Positions 11,441 to 25,639 are shown, numbered from the stretch's first letter. The stretch is DNA of 64,000 nt from Petaurus breviceps papuanus (GCA_028583685.1 JAMXIF010000031.1:3849610-3913609); one strand, 5' to 3'. Notes: generated from the letters alone by a model not told the origin. Numbers and translations: made by a program.

Positions 11441-11895
11441 AAAAAAGACTGTCAACTGATTTGCTCTATAAAGGATACAAAAGAATGGCGACAATAACCA
11501 AGGAGAGAAAAATACAAGTGAAAACCACAAGTCAGTAGCATTTGTTTGAGTTCAAAGGATGACCTTATCATCTTAAAGTTAGAGATGTAAATCAAACATA
11601 TGCCAATAATTTAACTGATTGTGTTAATACAGGATACAAGGAATTGGAACCAAATGCAGACATTAGTTAATAGAGAGCTGGATAGAAGCAAACACTAAAG
11701 CTATCCCTTTAATTCATTCTCGACTCAGGAGATGAGTAAAAGTACACTAATTAGTATTACTACCAAAGCTGAGAAAAGCCATAGACATTGCGAAATTATT
11801 AAAGCATCATAACATGTTAGAGATAGAATAAACTTTATAGTTTATCTAAGCCAATGACTTCAGTGCAGGGATGAGCAAAAAGAAGGACCAGAAGG
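11441..11895. other. No recognised feature
   Basis: Short segment 11,815-11,880 vaguely resembles a MIR-associated sequence, but I cannot support a call. Confidence 0.4.
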
Positions 11896-11899
11896 ATGT

Positions 11900-12050
11900 C
11901 TAACCTATCAACAAACAACTTCTGATGCCCAATTATGTACGGCAATACATACAAATATGAAAGTGAGATACTTTCTACCCCTAAGTAGCTGACGTTCTAT
12001 AGAGGGGACACAACCAGTTCACAAACAAGTAAATATCTGAGGTCTCTAAG
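11900..12050 (-). mobile_element. L2 3' end, antisense, diverged
   Basis: 'caatacatacaaatatgaaa', 'ctacccctaagtagctgacg' and 'ttcacaaacaagtaaata' follow the reverse of the L2 3' end, as at 8,833 and 3,300. Confidence 0.45.
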
Positions 12051-12446
12051 TTGGTCAAGAACAAAGATGAGACTAAAACTCCAATTTCAACTCCAGTTCC
12101 CTTTCCTCTGCACCACAAGGATTTGTATCATAATCTGAATTCTGAGAGAAATCCTAGGTAGAATGTGATTCTGCCAGTGATTCTGGAAAGAAATTTTCAA
12201 TCAGAGCCAACACTCAAACTAGAGTGAGATCAACCAACTGCCAAAAGTTTGTTATTAGTGAATAAGGTACCCAATATAACCTAAATTTCTCTTTAAAAGT
12301 TTTCTCCATAGATATTTAATACAGTATTTAATAATAATGCTTTATGTTTATCTCTTAAGTGACAATTTCTATTTTTGTAGGAGAAAAAAGTGATTTCAAG
12401 TTAATAATATCAACATGCAAAGTCAATTATCACTCAGCAAAAATAG
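12051..12446. other. No recognised feature
   Basis: AT-rich, no repeat or exon recognised. Confidence 0.4.
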
Positions 12447-12455
12447 ATCACCAAT

Positions 12456-12599
12456 AATAGAGCACTGGCTCCAGAGTCAGGAGGACCCGAGTTCAAATCC
12501 AGACTCAGACACTTAACACAAAACTAGCCATGTGACCTTGGGCAAGTCACTTAACCCCAACTGCCCAACCTCCCCCCCCCCCCGCAAAAAAAAAAAAAA
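12456..12599 (+). mobile_element. tRNA-derived SINE, type A, 5'-truncated
   Basis: Starts at 'aatagagcactggctcc', so about 22 head bases are missing. Has 'gagttcaaatccagactcag' and 'cccaactgcccaacc', a C-run of 13, then A15. TSD 'atcaccaat' at 12,447-12,455 and 12,600-12,608. Confidence 0.9.
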
Positions 12600-12849
12600 A
12601 TCACCAATGCCAGATTGTAGCAGTTGACGCTAACTTTAGACAATTATTTAGGAATAAGCAGATTCCAATGTTCAACTTTCAAAATGACATTTATATCACA
12701 CATACAATTGCAATTCCCTGCTAAGCAAACTTGTTTTTTTAAAACAAAATTAGCTGACTATTCATAAAACCTTCTGAATCATGTTAGAATAATAAATTTA
12801 AGGAGACTAAGAGTCATTCCCAAACAAATAAAATATCAACAGATAAAAG

Positions 12850-12995
12850 CACTTCAAAAAAAAAATAACAAAGTATTCAGGCCCATGTGAGAAAAAAAAA
12901 TGCTCTAAATAACCAACAGAAAGATAAACACACACCAAAACAGCCATAAGGTTTCAACTCACACCCTGTAAATTGGCAAAAATGACATTTCTTTC
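12850..12995 (+). mobile_element. Old L1 ORF2 scrap
   Basis: 'tttcaactcacaccctgtaa' and 'attggcaaaaatgacat' resemble the L1 ORF2 stretch encoding 'YHISPVRLAKMT'. Short and heavily diverged. Confidence 0.4.
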
Positions 12996-14280
12996 TATGA
13001 ACTTCTCTTCAACTGGAATATCCTATAATTTAATTTCCAGTTCTAACCAATATCTTTCACCCAGCAGATTCCATTTGATCCATCTATAGGAAAAAACATT
13101 AGCAAAGACACTTACTTAGTTAAAGACACAGTTGAAAAGACAAGAATGTATTACAGGAAAACAAATTTGAAAAGTTACAGGTAAAATCTCAAGAGCTTAA
13201 ATAACAGGCAAAGAAATGTGTACTTTCTTCAAAAAGCAATGAGGAACTACTGGAATTTTTGAATGTTAATTATACGAACAGATGTTTTTATTATTACATT
13301 TTATATGGCATCTGTGTAAAGAAAGTATAATAAAGACTAGTTGTAATAAATAAATAAAAGTGTAATATCAGAGACAGGTTGAATGGTTAGGAGAATAATG
13401 CAATAATCTAACAAGCTGCAATACATTTAGAGTTGTGGTAGTAAAATAGAATTCTACCAAATCAAGTATTGCACTGCTGGATAAAAATGTTGGAAGTACA
13501 AAAAAAAAGTTGAAATTTGCAAAAATGTCTACATCTCAAGTCACCATAAACTTTTCCCTGACACCTGGGCTAAGAAATATAAAAAATACACAGCAAATAC
13601 GTGGAATAGAGCAATAGTTATATTTTATCAAGATATCTTTTCTATCATTCACTTTTTGCCTTAAGGATATTCATCAGTAAAATGGGAAATGTTAGTTGTT
13701 GCCTACCTTTTATAGACTAGTAACTAATTAAATTTTAAAATACTTCAGAGTATACTTGATAAGGCAACATAACACACAATATCTGAATAAGCAAGTGAAG
13801 TGAAAATTCTTTTACCTGATAGACATCAACCTCTTTTGGACATTTTCTGTCTTATTTTGGTAACTTATACTTAAGACCCTCTTGAGAGTTCCAGACTTTT
13901 CAGTTTCACAAGGTGGCTAAATCAGTATTCATAAAGGGTTCAATGTGTTTCAGCACTTTATAAAATGTAGGATATAATTAGTTAATTTTGAAAAGAACTC
14001 AGTTTCCTTATATTTATATTAATGGGAATAATTCAACAACTTCAAAAGTGTTAAATTTAGAATGCATTTTTTTTAGTATGAATGTCTGATACTCTGTTTA
14101 TTCACAAGACTAATAATTAAAATACACACTGAAAACTTGATTCAAATTTACTATAATAAAAATGTAACACTACAATCTTACTGGCTATACTTCTGTTAAG
14201 ATTCACAGAAATTTCAGTTCTAGTGCTCATCAGCAAAGTACACAATAACTGGTATCTAAAAAAGAATGCCTTCTAAGATA
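12996..14280. other. Unique AT-rich sequence
   Basis: No repeat family and no convincing coding segment recognised over 1.3 kb. Confidence 0.5.
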
Positions 14281-14535
14281 AGACCATCAAGTCTTTACAA
14301 GAATATCTCTAGTGAAGAGAAATTCACTCCCTCTCAAGGCTCTATGAAACCCTTGTAATTTTCCTTTTCCTTCAATCTAGCCAAGTCTTCCACTAGGCAG
14401 TGTCCATCCATTCACTGTTCCCAGTTCCACTCTCTAGGATCAGGAAGAGAACAAGTCTAAATCTAAATCATTGCTTCCAGTTCCGCCCTCTGGGACCAGG
14501 ATGAGAAAAAATCTAAATCCTCTATCAGATTCACT
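14281..14535 (-). mobile_element. CR1/L3 LINE fragment, antisense, with internal duplication
   Basis: 'cagttccactctctaggatc' and 'cagttccgccctctgggacc' are two copies of the motif that reads 'cctagttctgccctctgg' in antisense CR1/L3. They lie about 60 bp apart and each is followed by 'aatctaaatc'. The same motif occurs singly at 51,885 in a longer CR1/L3. Confidence 0.5.
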
Positions 14536-15990
14536 TATTTTGGCACTGGGTTTTCAAAGACAAAATAAACCGCTCACTTTGAGAAGCTGATGTTTCCTGG
14601 GTTGAAAGAAAAAATTACAGATAAGTAAATACAAAGAATATACAAATAAATACCAAGTAACTTCAAAAGGGAAAATATTTAATGGGGAGGGGGAGTCCCC
14701 GAGGAAGGAGAGAGAAGCACCTGTATGAAGCTACAAGAGTCTACAAGGTGAAGGTGAAGACTCAGAATCTTGGTGAGGATAGTACTGTCATTAAGCTGCA
14801 GCGAAAGTTGTGTAAAGTATAGGTTTGGGGGTAGAGAGGTAGTAGTGTTTGAACATGATCAATCTGAATTGCCTATAAAACATTCAGGTTGAGATGCCTA
14901 TCAGGTAGTTTTGGTAATTAATATGAGATCAAAAATTTAGGTGTTATGAGTCACCAACATAAAGGTTAAGTGAGGCTATGCAAGCCAATTATAGGGACTT
15001 TCAATCTGTATCAGAGTATACTGATGACCCTGTGTTCTCAAAGGCTATGTCAACAAAATATAAACTTTTACAGGTAAAAACTCACAGCTTCCCAATTACG
15101 GTTTTTTTTTTTCTGCAAACCTCATTTGACAAATAAACAAAAGGCACTGTGAAAAACCCAGGAGGAATTTCATGTACTACTCAAAATATTCTTTTAGGTT
15201 TATTTACTAAATATTTCTACAGAGGGCAACAAATTAAGTGCTTACAATAAAAACTATTTTTATTCACATGTTTAATATATTTATAATATAATATTTATAT
15301 TTATAAAACTAACTACAATTAAAACAACTTTTATTCAAATATCACTTAAAATTAAAATTTACATTATATAGTTATAATTGTAAAATACAAAATTATTTCC
15401 TTACCATAATTATCAAGTCTATGAATGCTACAAGGTAATTAAAAATATTGAGAAACTATAAAAATTCTAGAAAATAATACAACAATGCATCGTTATTCCC
15501 TTACTAACATTTATTAATATCTGCAAAACTTGATATCAAATTTCGCTTACAAATTTTTACTATAAAAAATTTCAAGTGAAATAAGGTACAACTTCAAAGC
15601 TATCTAATGTAATCATATATAAACCTAATTTAAATGTTAGACTTTATTTGAACAAAGGTTGGCAATACCTGACTGGACACCAAACAGGCTTACATCTGAT
15701 TCCACATCAAATTTATTTATTTATGTATTTTGAATTAAGGTGAGAATAAAGTGAAAATACTCATTAATACAAATGTGTTGTGGAAAATGGTACAATTTTA
15801 TAAGCTCTCTGCTGAGAGATGGAAATTCCATTCTTACTTTTAGGCACCTAGCTCACTGACAAGAATCAGTAGCTATAGTATAAAATAATAACTTCTCTAT
15901 TATCTAATAAAAATGCTACATTATATATTACATGTACATTTCAGTTATAAATATTGGCTTTTTTTTTAAGAAAAATAGTGTTTGTAGGAA
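14536..15990. other. Very AT-rich unique sequence
   Basis: 15,200-15,650 is especially AT-rich. No repeat or gene recognised. Confidence 0.5.
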
Positions 15991-16109
15991 GCTAACCTTT
16001 GAAAAGAAATGGATCTCTTCAGATGTGAATTTCTTCTCTTCTACCATTAGCACACCAGCAAAATTCATACAGAAACTGTCCTTGAACAACTTGCCAGTAT
16101 GGTGAGAGG

Positions 16110-16353
16110 TAAGGAATAAGGAATTATTAAGGATCTGCTACTGTATGTCAGACAGTGGGCTAAGCACATTATAAATATCTAATATGATCCTCCCAACAAG
16201 TCCAGGGTGGTGGGGCACTAAAAATAGCCCCATTTTAGAGTTACAGAAACTGAGGCAAACATAGATTAAATGACCTGCCCAGATAATACTCAAAATCAGG
16301 TCTTCCTGACTCCAGACACCATGCTATTATCCATTATGCCACCTACCTCCCTC
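16110..16353 (-). mobile_element. MIR/CORE-SINE, antisense
   Basis: 'cagtgggctaagcacattat', 'cctcccaacaagtccagggt', 'gccccattttagagttacag', 'aaactgaggcaaacatagat', 'caggtcttcctgactccaga', 'ttatgccacctacctccct' follow the MIR/THER-type order in reverse. Confidence 0.75.
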
Positions 16354-18261
16354 AGTAACACAACTAGACCATTAGTTTAAATCTGAGCTCAGTCTAACAG
16401 CTGAAATGGGAAGCAACACAAGGTTTGGTTCCTGAAACTGTTTGTGATAGTCCATAACAGTTTCAAGATGGCTTGTAATATGCACGCCCAAAGACAACAG
16501 TCTTCAAATAATCTCACATTTCCATTGCAATATGGCAAATATTCCTAACATCTCACCATGATGAAACAGCTAATGAGGCAACAGAAGGAAGTAAGGGTGG
16601 TGTACCCAAAGCAAAAGATGCACATGATCAGATGCATCCCTTGGGAATCAATATACACTCAAATATCAAAACCTTGTTTGCAAACAGTTTGATAACAGGT
16701 TGGTTAAGAAACTGTGAGAACAAGGTGCATTTAGAAGCCATCAGAGTTTGCTGTAACTGCTGCACAAACACCAAAATCATTGTGTGCATAATTATGAGGG
16801 TTTCCAATTGCAGCAGAAACAAAGTTACAAAGCTTCAAACAAGCACATGCTTGGTGTCACGGGGAAAAAAAAATTTTGCAACATAAGTGGACAAATATTT
16901 ACTGCTTACGGCACCATTAATGAATTTTGAGTACAAACTCCTTGGACCATTGCCACAATGGAATTTAGTGAATCATGAAAAAGAACATCTATTAAGAACT
17001 CAAACACAAGAAAACAGCTCTCTAATCCCCTTTACCCATATCTGCTTTTAGACAGGCTAAACATACACTTCACACCAAGAAATGGAGGGCTTCAGCAACC
17101 TCTTTACCCACTTGAAGTTGCCAAGTCCATCTATGACATTCTTATATTAGGGGTAACAACAGAAAATACCAAAGCTGTTATGATGAGAACATAATACAAC
17201 ACAACTATCACCATCTTAGTATTGAACACAATGTTGCTCTTAATGTAGCACAAGATTCACATGAACAACTTTTCTCAAGCTGATTCAGGACTCCTGACTG
17301 AAATAATAACCTTACCTATTTGAAGTCAGATTTCTTGAATCACAAAAACACTAAGAAAGGACCAGTGTGACACTGACCTGTAACATCACTCAAAAGTAAA
17401 CCATGAAATTTAGCTTAAATATCTATCATGACAAAAAAATTCAAACTCTTGAAAGTCTTTTCCCTCAGAAACCTACCTGTCTTATTTTAGAGGTCCAAAT
17501 TATCTGCTGGTTTACATACTTCAACAGAAGTGTCTTTTGTCTTCTATGTTCACATTGGAAATAAAGGTAATGGGAACTAATTAATTATGAGGCTTTATCA
17601 CCTAGTCTACTTAACTCTCCATATGTTAATAACATTTAAAAATTTTATCCTTGAATTTAAATGCATTCATAATTGAAGTAGACTTCCTTCTCCTATGTCA
17701 GCCTCAGAATGTTATGTGCCCAAGTCTTATTCTGATGCTGTATCCCTGTGGGTACGGCCCTTGGTTCTCAAAAGCTTTGTCAGCAGAACAAATGCTCTGT
17801 CATTTTGAGCCATGCTGAAAATGCCTTTGATGGGGAGGCAGAGCTCATTTATTTCCCTAGGACTAGCCTAGCTAAATAAAGAGGAAAAATTACCAGCAGG
17901 CTGGTCACAGAAACAAGTCCCTTGGAGTCACTCACTGCCTCTCTGCATCTACTGTTCTGCCTAGTTAAGTCCAGGGAAAAAGATGCCTCTCCCCAGATAA
18001 ACTCATCACTTCTAATCTCATCATCTACTCAAACCTTGGATAACATATCCCTCAGTAACCCTCAATTTGGAGGGCTGGAGGATGAAATACTAAAGTCCTC
18101 CCAAAGCCTACTTTTAAGGAGGGCAGAAACTGGACTTCCAGCTCACTCCACTTTTCATCTGTAGATTTGGCTGGTTTCAACTCCAAGGAACAATACTCCC
18201 CCAGACAAGGCCCCCCTGGTATCTCTCCCACCACCTTTCCAAGTTTCCATTTGTGTGCTGT
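16354..18261. other. Unique sequence, no recognised feature
   Basis: 1.9 kb without a recognised repeat. It holds an 80-codon frame (17,922) and two overlapping frames near 16,630, none of which resembles a known protein. A short motif at 17,762 ('ggttctcaaaagctttgtca') has a diverged relative at 15,031. Confidence 0.4.
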
Positions 18262-18497
18262 CTTGCAGTTGGCAGCTTGAACGTCCAGTGGATAGAGGAC
18301 CAGTCCTGGAGTCAGGAAAACCCGAGTTCAAATTGAGGCTCAGATACTTCCTAGCTGTGTAACACGAAGTCATTTAACCTCCATTTGCCTTAATCGATTG
18401 AAGAAGATAAGGGCAAACCATTCCTGTATCTTTGCCAAGAAAATCCAAATGGGGTCATGAAGAGTTGGACATGACTAAAACAATTTAGCAACAACTT
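18262..18497 (+). mobile_element. Mar1-type CORE-SINE, sense
   Basis: 'tccagtggatagaggaccag', 'cccgagttcaaattgaggct', 'tgtatctttgccaagaaaat', 'aaatggggtcatgaagagtt', 'gacatgactaaaacaattta'. Sense version of the family at 4,690. Confidence 0.75.
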
Positions 18498-18519
18498 TCC
18501 CCCATTAATAATTAGCTTT

Positions 18520-18600
18520 CCCCATAAGCTCCTTTGAGGATTGAGCAGGATGCAGAGCACAGTGCCTGGAATGCACTTAAATCTTTAATGAATTCAAATC
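18520..18600 (+). mobile_element. L2 3' end scrap, sense
   Basis: 'cataagctcctttgaggatt' and 'cagagcacagtgcctggaat' match the L2 3' end. Confidence 0.45.
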
Positions 18601-18931
18601 CTTTTGCCATCAGCAACAACTGTTGCAGATGTCAAAAATGAAACATTAACTGTCACAATACAAATGAAGTCTTCATCCAAAGACCAACTCTATTGACTGT
18701 TTTAGAAACTCAACCATGAATATTCCTCTAACTTTCAGTTAAACTAAAGCATTATTCCCACTTCTTACCTTTAGTTATTTCCCTTGTTATTTCAAATATG
18801 TTTTTGTAATTTGTCTAGCTTCATCATATAAGTAGATAAATGAAAATGACTAGTTAAGAAAAATAACTGAACTCAACCCAATTCTCCACAAACCTGAAGG
18901 CACAAAAGACATAGTAAACAAAACCAATCCT

Positions 18932-19077
18932 CAGCTAGTAAGAGCACCCGCTCCAGTGTCAGGATGACCTGGGGATCAAATCCTGGGTCAGATACTTAGC
19001 ACCACACCCAGAAATAACTGGCCATATAACCTTAAGCAAGTTACTTAACCCCGATTGCTTTAAAAAAAAAAAAAAAC
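18932..19077 (+). mobile_element. tRNA-derived SINE, type B (right-monomer type)
   Basis: Slightly 5'-truncated: 'cagctagtaagagcacccgc', 'gatcaaatcctgggtcagat', 'accacacccagaaataactg', 'aaccccgattgcttt', A15. Confidence 0.85.
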
Positions 19078-19625
19078 TCATCCAAAAGAAATTGCAAACT
19101 AGAAAAAAGTCTGGCAGAAACTATATTTAAAACAATATCCTGAGACCTCGAATATGGAATGCTAACACTAGTTTATAAGAAATCAGACTGTTCTGCCCAT
19201 CATATGGCAAGTCTTTCAAAAAAGGTGTAGCTATGTATAGACTCTTACATTTTCATAGACTCACTTCAAAATTTGCTAAGTACCAGGAAGGACAAAAATA
19301 GTTGCATGAACCAAAGTGGCTAGAGCTAACTAACTTACTTTATTCAATCAGTTCAAATAGAAGGAGCTCTATGCTGATCCTGAAATCTTAGGAGAGATCT
19401 GTTTTCTTTAATCCCTACAAAAATATTACTTTCTACTAGATTCTGAAAGCTGCCCATATGATCCTAGGTTCCATCTTACAGAGGGAACATGGACCTGAAA
19501 ATAATACTAACTCAACAAATACATACACTGAAGTAAGCTAGCATAGCTTCCACAGCCTTAAGTAACAGTTTCAAGGCTTAAATGTACTACACCAAATACT
19601 ACTGTAGTGCAGGGTCTCTAAATGT

Positions 19626-19767
19626 TTTTGTTTTTTGCTTTTTGGAGGGCAATTGGGGTTAAGTGACTTGCCCAAGGTCACACGGCTAGTGTTTCCAGTG
19701 TCTGAGGCTGGATTTGAACTCAGGTACTCAGCCGGTGCTCAATTCACTGCATCACCTAGCCACCCCT
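19626..19767 (-). mobile_element. tRNA-derived SINE, type A, antisense
   Basis: 'ggcaattggggttaagtgac', 'ggtcacacggctagtgtttc', 'ggatttgaactcaggtactc', head 'gcatcacctagccacccc'. Slightly shortened in the middle. Confidence 0.85.
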
Positions 19768-19779
19768 GCCAAAATGTAT

Positions 19780-20589
19780 TTTAAAAAATTAAAATTAAAA
19801 AAAAAAAAGATCTATGAACTTTGACATTTTGAGTTAACATAGAATTTTTCCTGAACGAAAGTTTTCGCTCAGACTGAGGGTCTCCCATCACTGACTTCAT
19901 ATTTTAAGACTAAGCCTCTGTGAAAACTATAAATCCTATCTTGGCATGCCTAAGACTTTTTAATGGACTCATTTTCATCAGGATAAAGTTTCAGAGCATG
20001 TTTGTACATATGTTAAATGCAGCCAATCTTAAGAATTTTTTACATAATATTTTTTAGTAAAAAGATTTCAAATTTACTGCATGTACTTCTTTTCAATTGC
20101 ACATCAGCAGTCAACATTTCAGTACTTACATCTTCTTTTCAAGTAAACTTCCTATTCCAAAATTACTGGGGCTTTTGGCTTTACTTTAAAAAAAACTAAA
20201 TAGAATTGCTTCTACATACACTGAAACTTCCAATGCAATTACCAAGAATATAATTCATGCAACACACTGCCTGCTGCTAGCAAATTTCCTGTGTAGACAT
20301 GAAGAGTAGATTCCCAACTACTGCCTATATTTTGACAGAAGTTTTAATCCCAATACCACCAAACCATCATAACATCACCTGTCTTGCAGCATTCAAATAA
20401 CTTGTCTGGGATTACAACACTCATTATTGGAACCTTCTCATTACCTTGTCAGAGTTAAACCTTTCGTGACCACTAAAACTATTTCCTCAAAAAAAAAAAA
20501 CCCAACCAAAAACCTTATCTTACACCATTTACCACAAATTCAAAATATAAGACTTTAGTTCATGCCATCAGTGGATTAGAAAAGAAGTA
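19780..20589. other. No recognised feature
   Basis: AT-rich unique sequence. Open frames are short and unremarkable. Confidence 0.45.
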
Positions 20590-20706
20590 GATCCCGTCAC
20601 AGCTCTTAGTTGGGAGTGAATTCCTAAACAAGAGATAAAGCTCAGTGTCATGAAACTGAAAAGCTTTTGCACCACAAAAAAAAAAAAAAATGTTGTTAGG
20701 CTAGCC
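20590..20706 (+). mobile_element. Old L1 ORF2 fragment, left part
   Basis: 'catgaaactgaaaagctttt' and 'gcaccac' match L1 ORF2 'KLKSFCTNKAN' (49,935 in the young copy). It resumes at 22,446 after the antisense L1 insertion. Confidence 0.5.
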
Positions 20707-20719
20707 AAGGAAGTATTCT

Positions 20720-22432
<1,713 letters not shown>

Positions 22433-22445
22433 AAGGAAGCATTCT

Positions 22446-23085
22446 AATATAGGAAGAATAGTTTATTACAATTTCTAATAACAGTAAAATAGCACTTGCC
22501 TATTTAAGATCAAAAGCCATTTCCCGATATTTAAGTGAACAAAAGTTTTCAAGATAAATTCTACTATGTTAACCAAGCAATAAATTGCTACAAATCACTA
22601 ATAGAAGAAATTCAAATTAAAACAACTTTTTAACCTCACACTCAGTTAATGGTAAATATGACAAAGGATGGGAATAATTCATTTTAGAAAGATTGTGGGG
22701 GCAGCTAAATGACCCAGTGAATAGAGCACCAGCCCTGGAATCAGGCGGACCTGAGTTTAAATCCAGCCTCAGACACTTGACACACTTACTAGCCGTGACC
22801 TTGGGCAAGTCACTTAGCCCCAACTGCCCTTCCTCCCCCTCCAAAAAAAAAAAAAATAGAAAGGTTATGGAAAGGTAGGGATTGTTAAAACAGTGAATTG
22901 TTCTGAGCACTCTGGAAGGCAACCTAGAATTCTGTGAAGAAAATGACACCTGATGCTTTTTGTCTATAGTTTTTGACCTAGAGATTCCACTGCTAGACAT
23001 ATACCCCAATGAAGCCAATAACCACAAGAAATATCCTACCATAAACCAAAATATTTATAGCAACATTTGTTGGAAGCCATTCCAT
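22446..23085 (+). mobile_element. Old L1 ORF2 fragment, right part
   Basis: Continues the sense L1 of 20,590. 'agaagaaattcaaattaaaa' matches 'REMQIKTTL', and 'gattccactgctagacatat' with 'tttatagcaacatttgt' match 'PAIPLLGLYP…MFIAALF'. Many changes. A type A SINE interrupts it. Confidence 0.6.
22695..22856 (+). mobile_element. tRNA-derived SINE, type A
   Basis: 'gggggcagctaaatgaccca', 'gagtttaaatccagcctcag', 'cccctccaaaaaaaaaaa'. TSD 'tagaaag(a/g)tt' at 22,685-22,694 and 22,857-22,866. Confidence 0.9.
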
Positions 23086-23564
23086 TCCCTTTGTTATTTT
23101 TAATAATGTTTAACATAAACTTTTTTCTTGTGAAACTCATTCTATAATAAGGCTATTTTTGTTACTTTGCTCTCTTCCTGTCCCAAATCAATTTAGTAAG
23201 TGATCCTGAGACAATTCAACAGAAGTACAGTAACTCATTTCCTAAAGAAACAAATGAGATAATGAAAGTAAAACATCACCTTTCACATAAAAGGAGCTCA
23301 GCAAGGGCAGATCATATGTGATGTCAGCAGATGCCGAGGTATAGATATTGAAATAGTTTAATTAGCACAAGCCAACAGTTTGGAACTATCAATAGCCTCT
23401 TTCAAATACTTCTCAATATCAACTTTAAAAATTGGGTGATCACAGACCACTAACAAAATATTACTACCTTCATGCTTGTTCAGTAAAACATGAAAACCAG
23501 GCATTCCAAAAAATATTCTAACAGAGTTAATTTTATTTTTCTTGCAAAAGCGACAAGAAATATC
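23086..23564. other. No recognised feature
   Basis: Unique sequence, no repeat or exon recognised. Confidence 0.4.
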
Positions 23565-23576
23565 TCAAGCAAGTCT

Positions 23577-23728
23577 TTTTTTTTTCTTTAAAGCAATTGG
23601 GGTTAAGTAACTTGCTCAAGGTTACACAGCCAGTTATTTTTGTGTGGGTGCCAAGTACCTGAGGGCAGAACCGATCCCGGGTCTCCCGACACCAGGGCGG
23701 CGCTCTCACTGTGCCACCTGGCCACCCC
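23577..23728 (-). mobile_element. tRNA-derived SINE, type B, antisense
   Basis: Poly-T, 'aagcaattggggttaagtaa', 'gaaccgatcccgggtctccc', head 'ctgtgccacctggccacccc'. TSD 'tca(a/g)gcaagtct' at 23,565-23,576 and 23,729-23,740. The CpG-rich middle suggests a fairly young copy. Confidence 0.9.
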
Positions 23729-23740
23729 TCAGGCAAGTCT

Positions 23741-24345
23741 TGGTCATCTCGTAGCACTCTATTGCAAGCAATGAATAACCTAATAAAAATTAAAATAGAG
23801 TATTTTCTAACAGAGTGGTAACAACTATAGGAAGTCTGTTATCTGAGTACAGCTAGAGCAAATATCAAAAGCAACATGGAAAAAGAAAAATGAAAATAAA
23901 ATTTAAAAAATTTAAAAATGAAATTAAAATTGCTGTAACCTAATCTATTCAAACAAGCAAATAACAATGAATGGAACTGAGATGGCAGTACTGAAGAATT
24001 TTCCTACAGAACTTTAGCCAAGTTAAGAAATATACACTAAGAGATGATACACCAAAAGCACTTAAAAACTCTAAATAAGCAAGCATTTGATAAAATATAG
24101 ACAGTAATGAATTATAACATATACCTAATAATGTAAAATCCTCCTAAGGTAGATACAGGATGCCCTGAAACTTGAGCAGGTTTTGAGAGAACCCAGATAA
24201 TCATAGTCATAAAAAAAAAAAAAAAAGCCTTAAAAGGAAGAGAATTTGAAAAGGGTAAAGAAAGTACCCATGAAGTTCCAGAACACTGACCTAGGGCTAT
24301 GTCCTTGACTTAGGCTCCTGGGAATGTCTGGTACCTGATGCAAGG
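23741..24345. other. No recognised feature
   Basis: AT-rich unique sequence. Confidence 0.4.
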
Positions 24346-24349
24346 AAGG

Positions 24350-24495
24350 AGGTACAATTATTATCCTCATTTTACAGGTGAGAGAATGAAGAAAAGAGAA
24401 ATTGGCCCAGAATCGCATAATCAATAACAATCTGAAGCAAAATTCAAAATTAGCTTTTCCTGTAAGTCCAGCAATTTCTCCACTATGCAATCCGA
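24350..24495 (-). mobile_element. MIR, antisense
   Basis: 'tatcctcattttacaggtga' followed by 'gaatgaagaaaagagaaatt' and 'gcccagaatcgcataatcaa' follows the reversed MIR core. Diverged. Confidence 0.55.
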
Positions 24496-24517
24496 GACAT
24501 CAGAATAGATATCTCTG

Positions 24518-24678
24518 GGGGAGGCCAGGTAGCAAATAGAGTAAGAGCACCGGCCCCAGTGTCAGGATGACCTGGGGATAGAATCCGGGCTCACACGCTT
24601 AGCACCCACCCAGAAACACCCGGCCATGTAACCTTGAGCAAGTTACTTAAACCCAATTGCTTTAAAAAAAAAAAAAAA
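24518..24678 (+). mobile_element. tRNA-derived SINE, type B (left-monomer type)
   Basis: 'gaggccaggtagcaaataga', 'agcacccacccagaaacacc', 'aaacccaattgctttaaaaa'. TSD 'agaatag(a/t)tatctct' at 24,502-24,516 and 24,679-24,693. Confidence 0.9.
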
Positions 24679-25060
24679 AGAATAGTTATCTCTGAAGCCT
24701 CAGAAATAGCAGATCTAGATTGAGAAACAAACATTTTGCATTCTCTGTTTTGGGGGGGGGAAGGGGTCCAATCGTAAAAGTCATATTTTGGATCTGAAAG
24801 GAGCAATTAAGAAGCAGTTCATTAAAGCTGAATTGTGGTAAAATGGCATAATAAGGCAGAAAATTACCTGGATCTTTCAAATTTCCCTCAAAAAAAAAAT
24901 TTAATGCCTCAAATTGAATTTTAGAGCAGCAATAGTAACCTGTTGAATTTATAAGTACACATGCCCACACATACCCATACACCCAAGCCCTTTGGAAAAG
25001 GACAATCTGGACAAAACAAAGATTACTGGTTGCATATAGAATGTTTTTTCTCTTCCACTT

Positions 25061-25091
<31 letters not shown>

Positions 25092-25117
25092 ATATATGTA
25101 CACACACACACACACAA
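25061..25117. repeat. (TG)n-(TA)n-(CA)n self-complementary microsatellite
   Basis: A TG run of about 11 units, then 'tatgtgtatatatatgta', then a CA run of about 9 units. The two arms are reverse complements, so the locus can fold on itself. Confidence 0.9.
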
Positions 25118-25474
25118 GTGGGCTTTTTGTGTGATTACAAAATGCAAAATTAAAAAAAATTAGAGAGTGGCAAATCATAGAGTAATTAATAGTGAGAAAA
25201 ACAATCAGGAGGTCCTTGTGACCTCTTCATACCCATGAAATTGTCACAAGATCTAGAGAAAGCCCCCTGGCAATTCCTGTATGGATCCCCAATCAAAGAT
25301 GTATTGAATAAGATGGACAAGAGAGTTGTAAAGTAGCTACACTGAAGAAAAATAAAATTCAGTGAATTATCCAAAAATGGAAGAATTTTATAAGAAACCC
25401 ACAGTTAAGTTTTACATTCATAAACTGGCAAGAGTTAGAAAAGATTAAGGAAAACCTTTATTTCAGCCACCTTA

Positions 25475-25612
25475 TTTTTAAAATGAGGAAACAGAGGGCC
25501 AGGCAGGTGAAGTAGCTTGCCCTATGTTCCCAAGCTGACTAACTATGGAAGCTGACATTCAAACAGAGGTCTTTCAGTTCCAAAAGCAATACTTTTTCCT
25601 ACACCACATTGG
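25475..25612 (-). mobile_element. MIR, antisense
   Basis: 'aaaatgaggaaacagagggc', 'gaagtagcttgccctatgtt', 'ctacaccacattg' match the reversed MIR core and head. Confidence 0.6.
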
Positions 25613-25639
25613 ATTAGTAATCTATCTTTAAAAACACTT

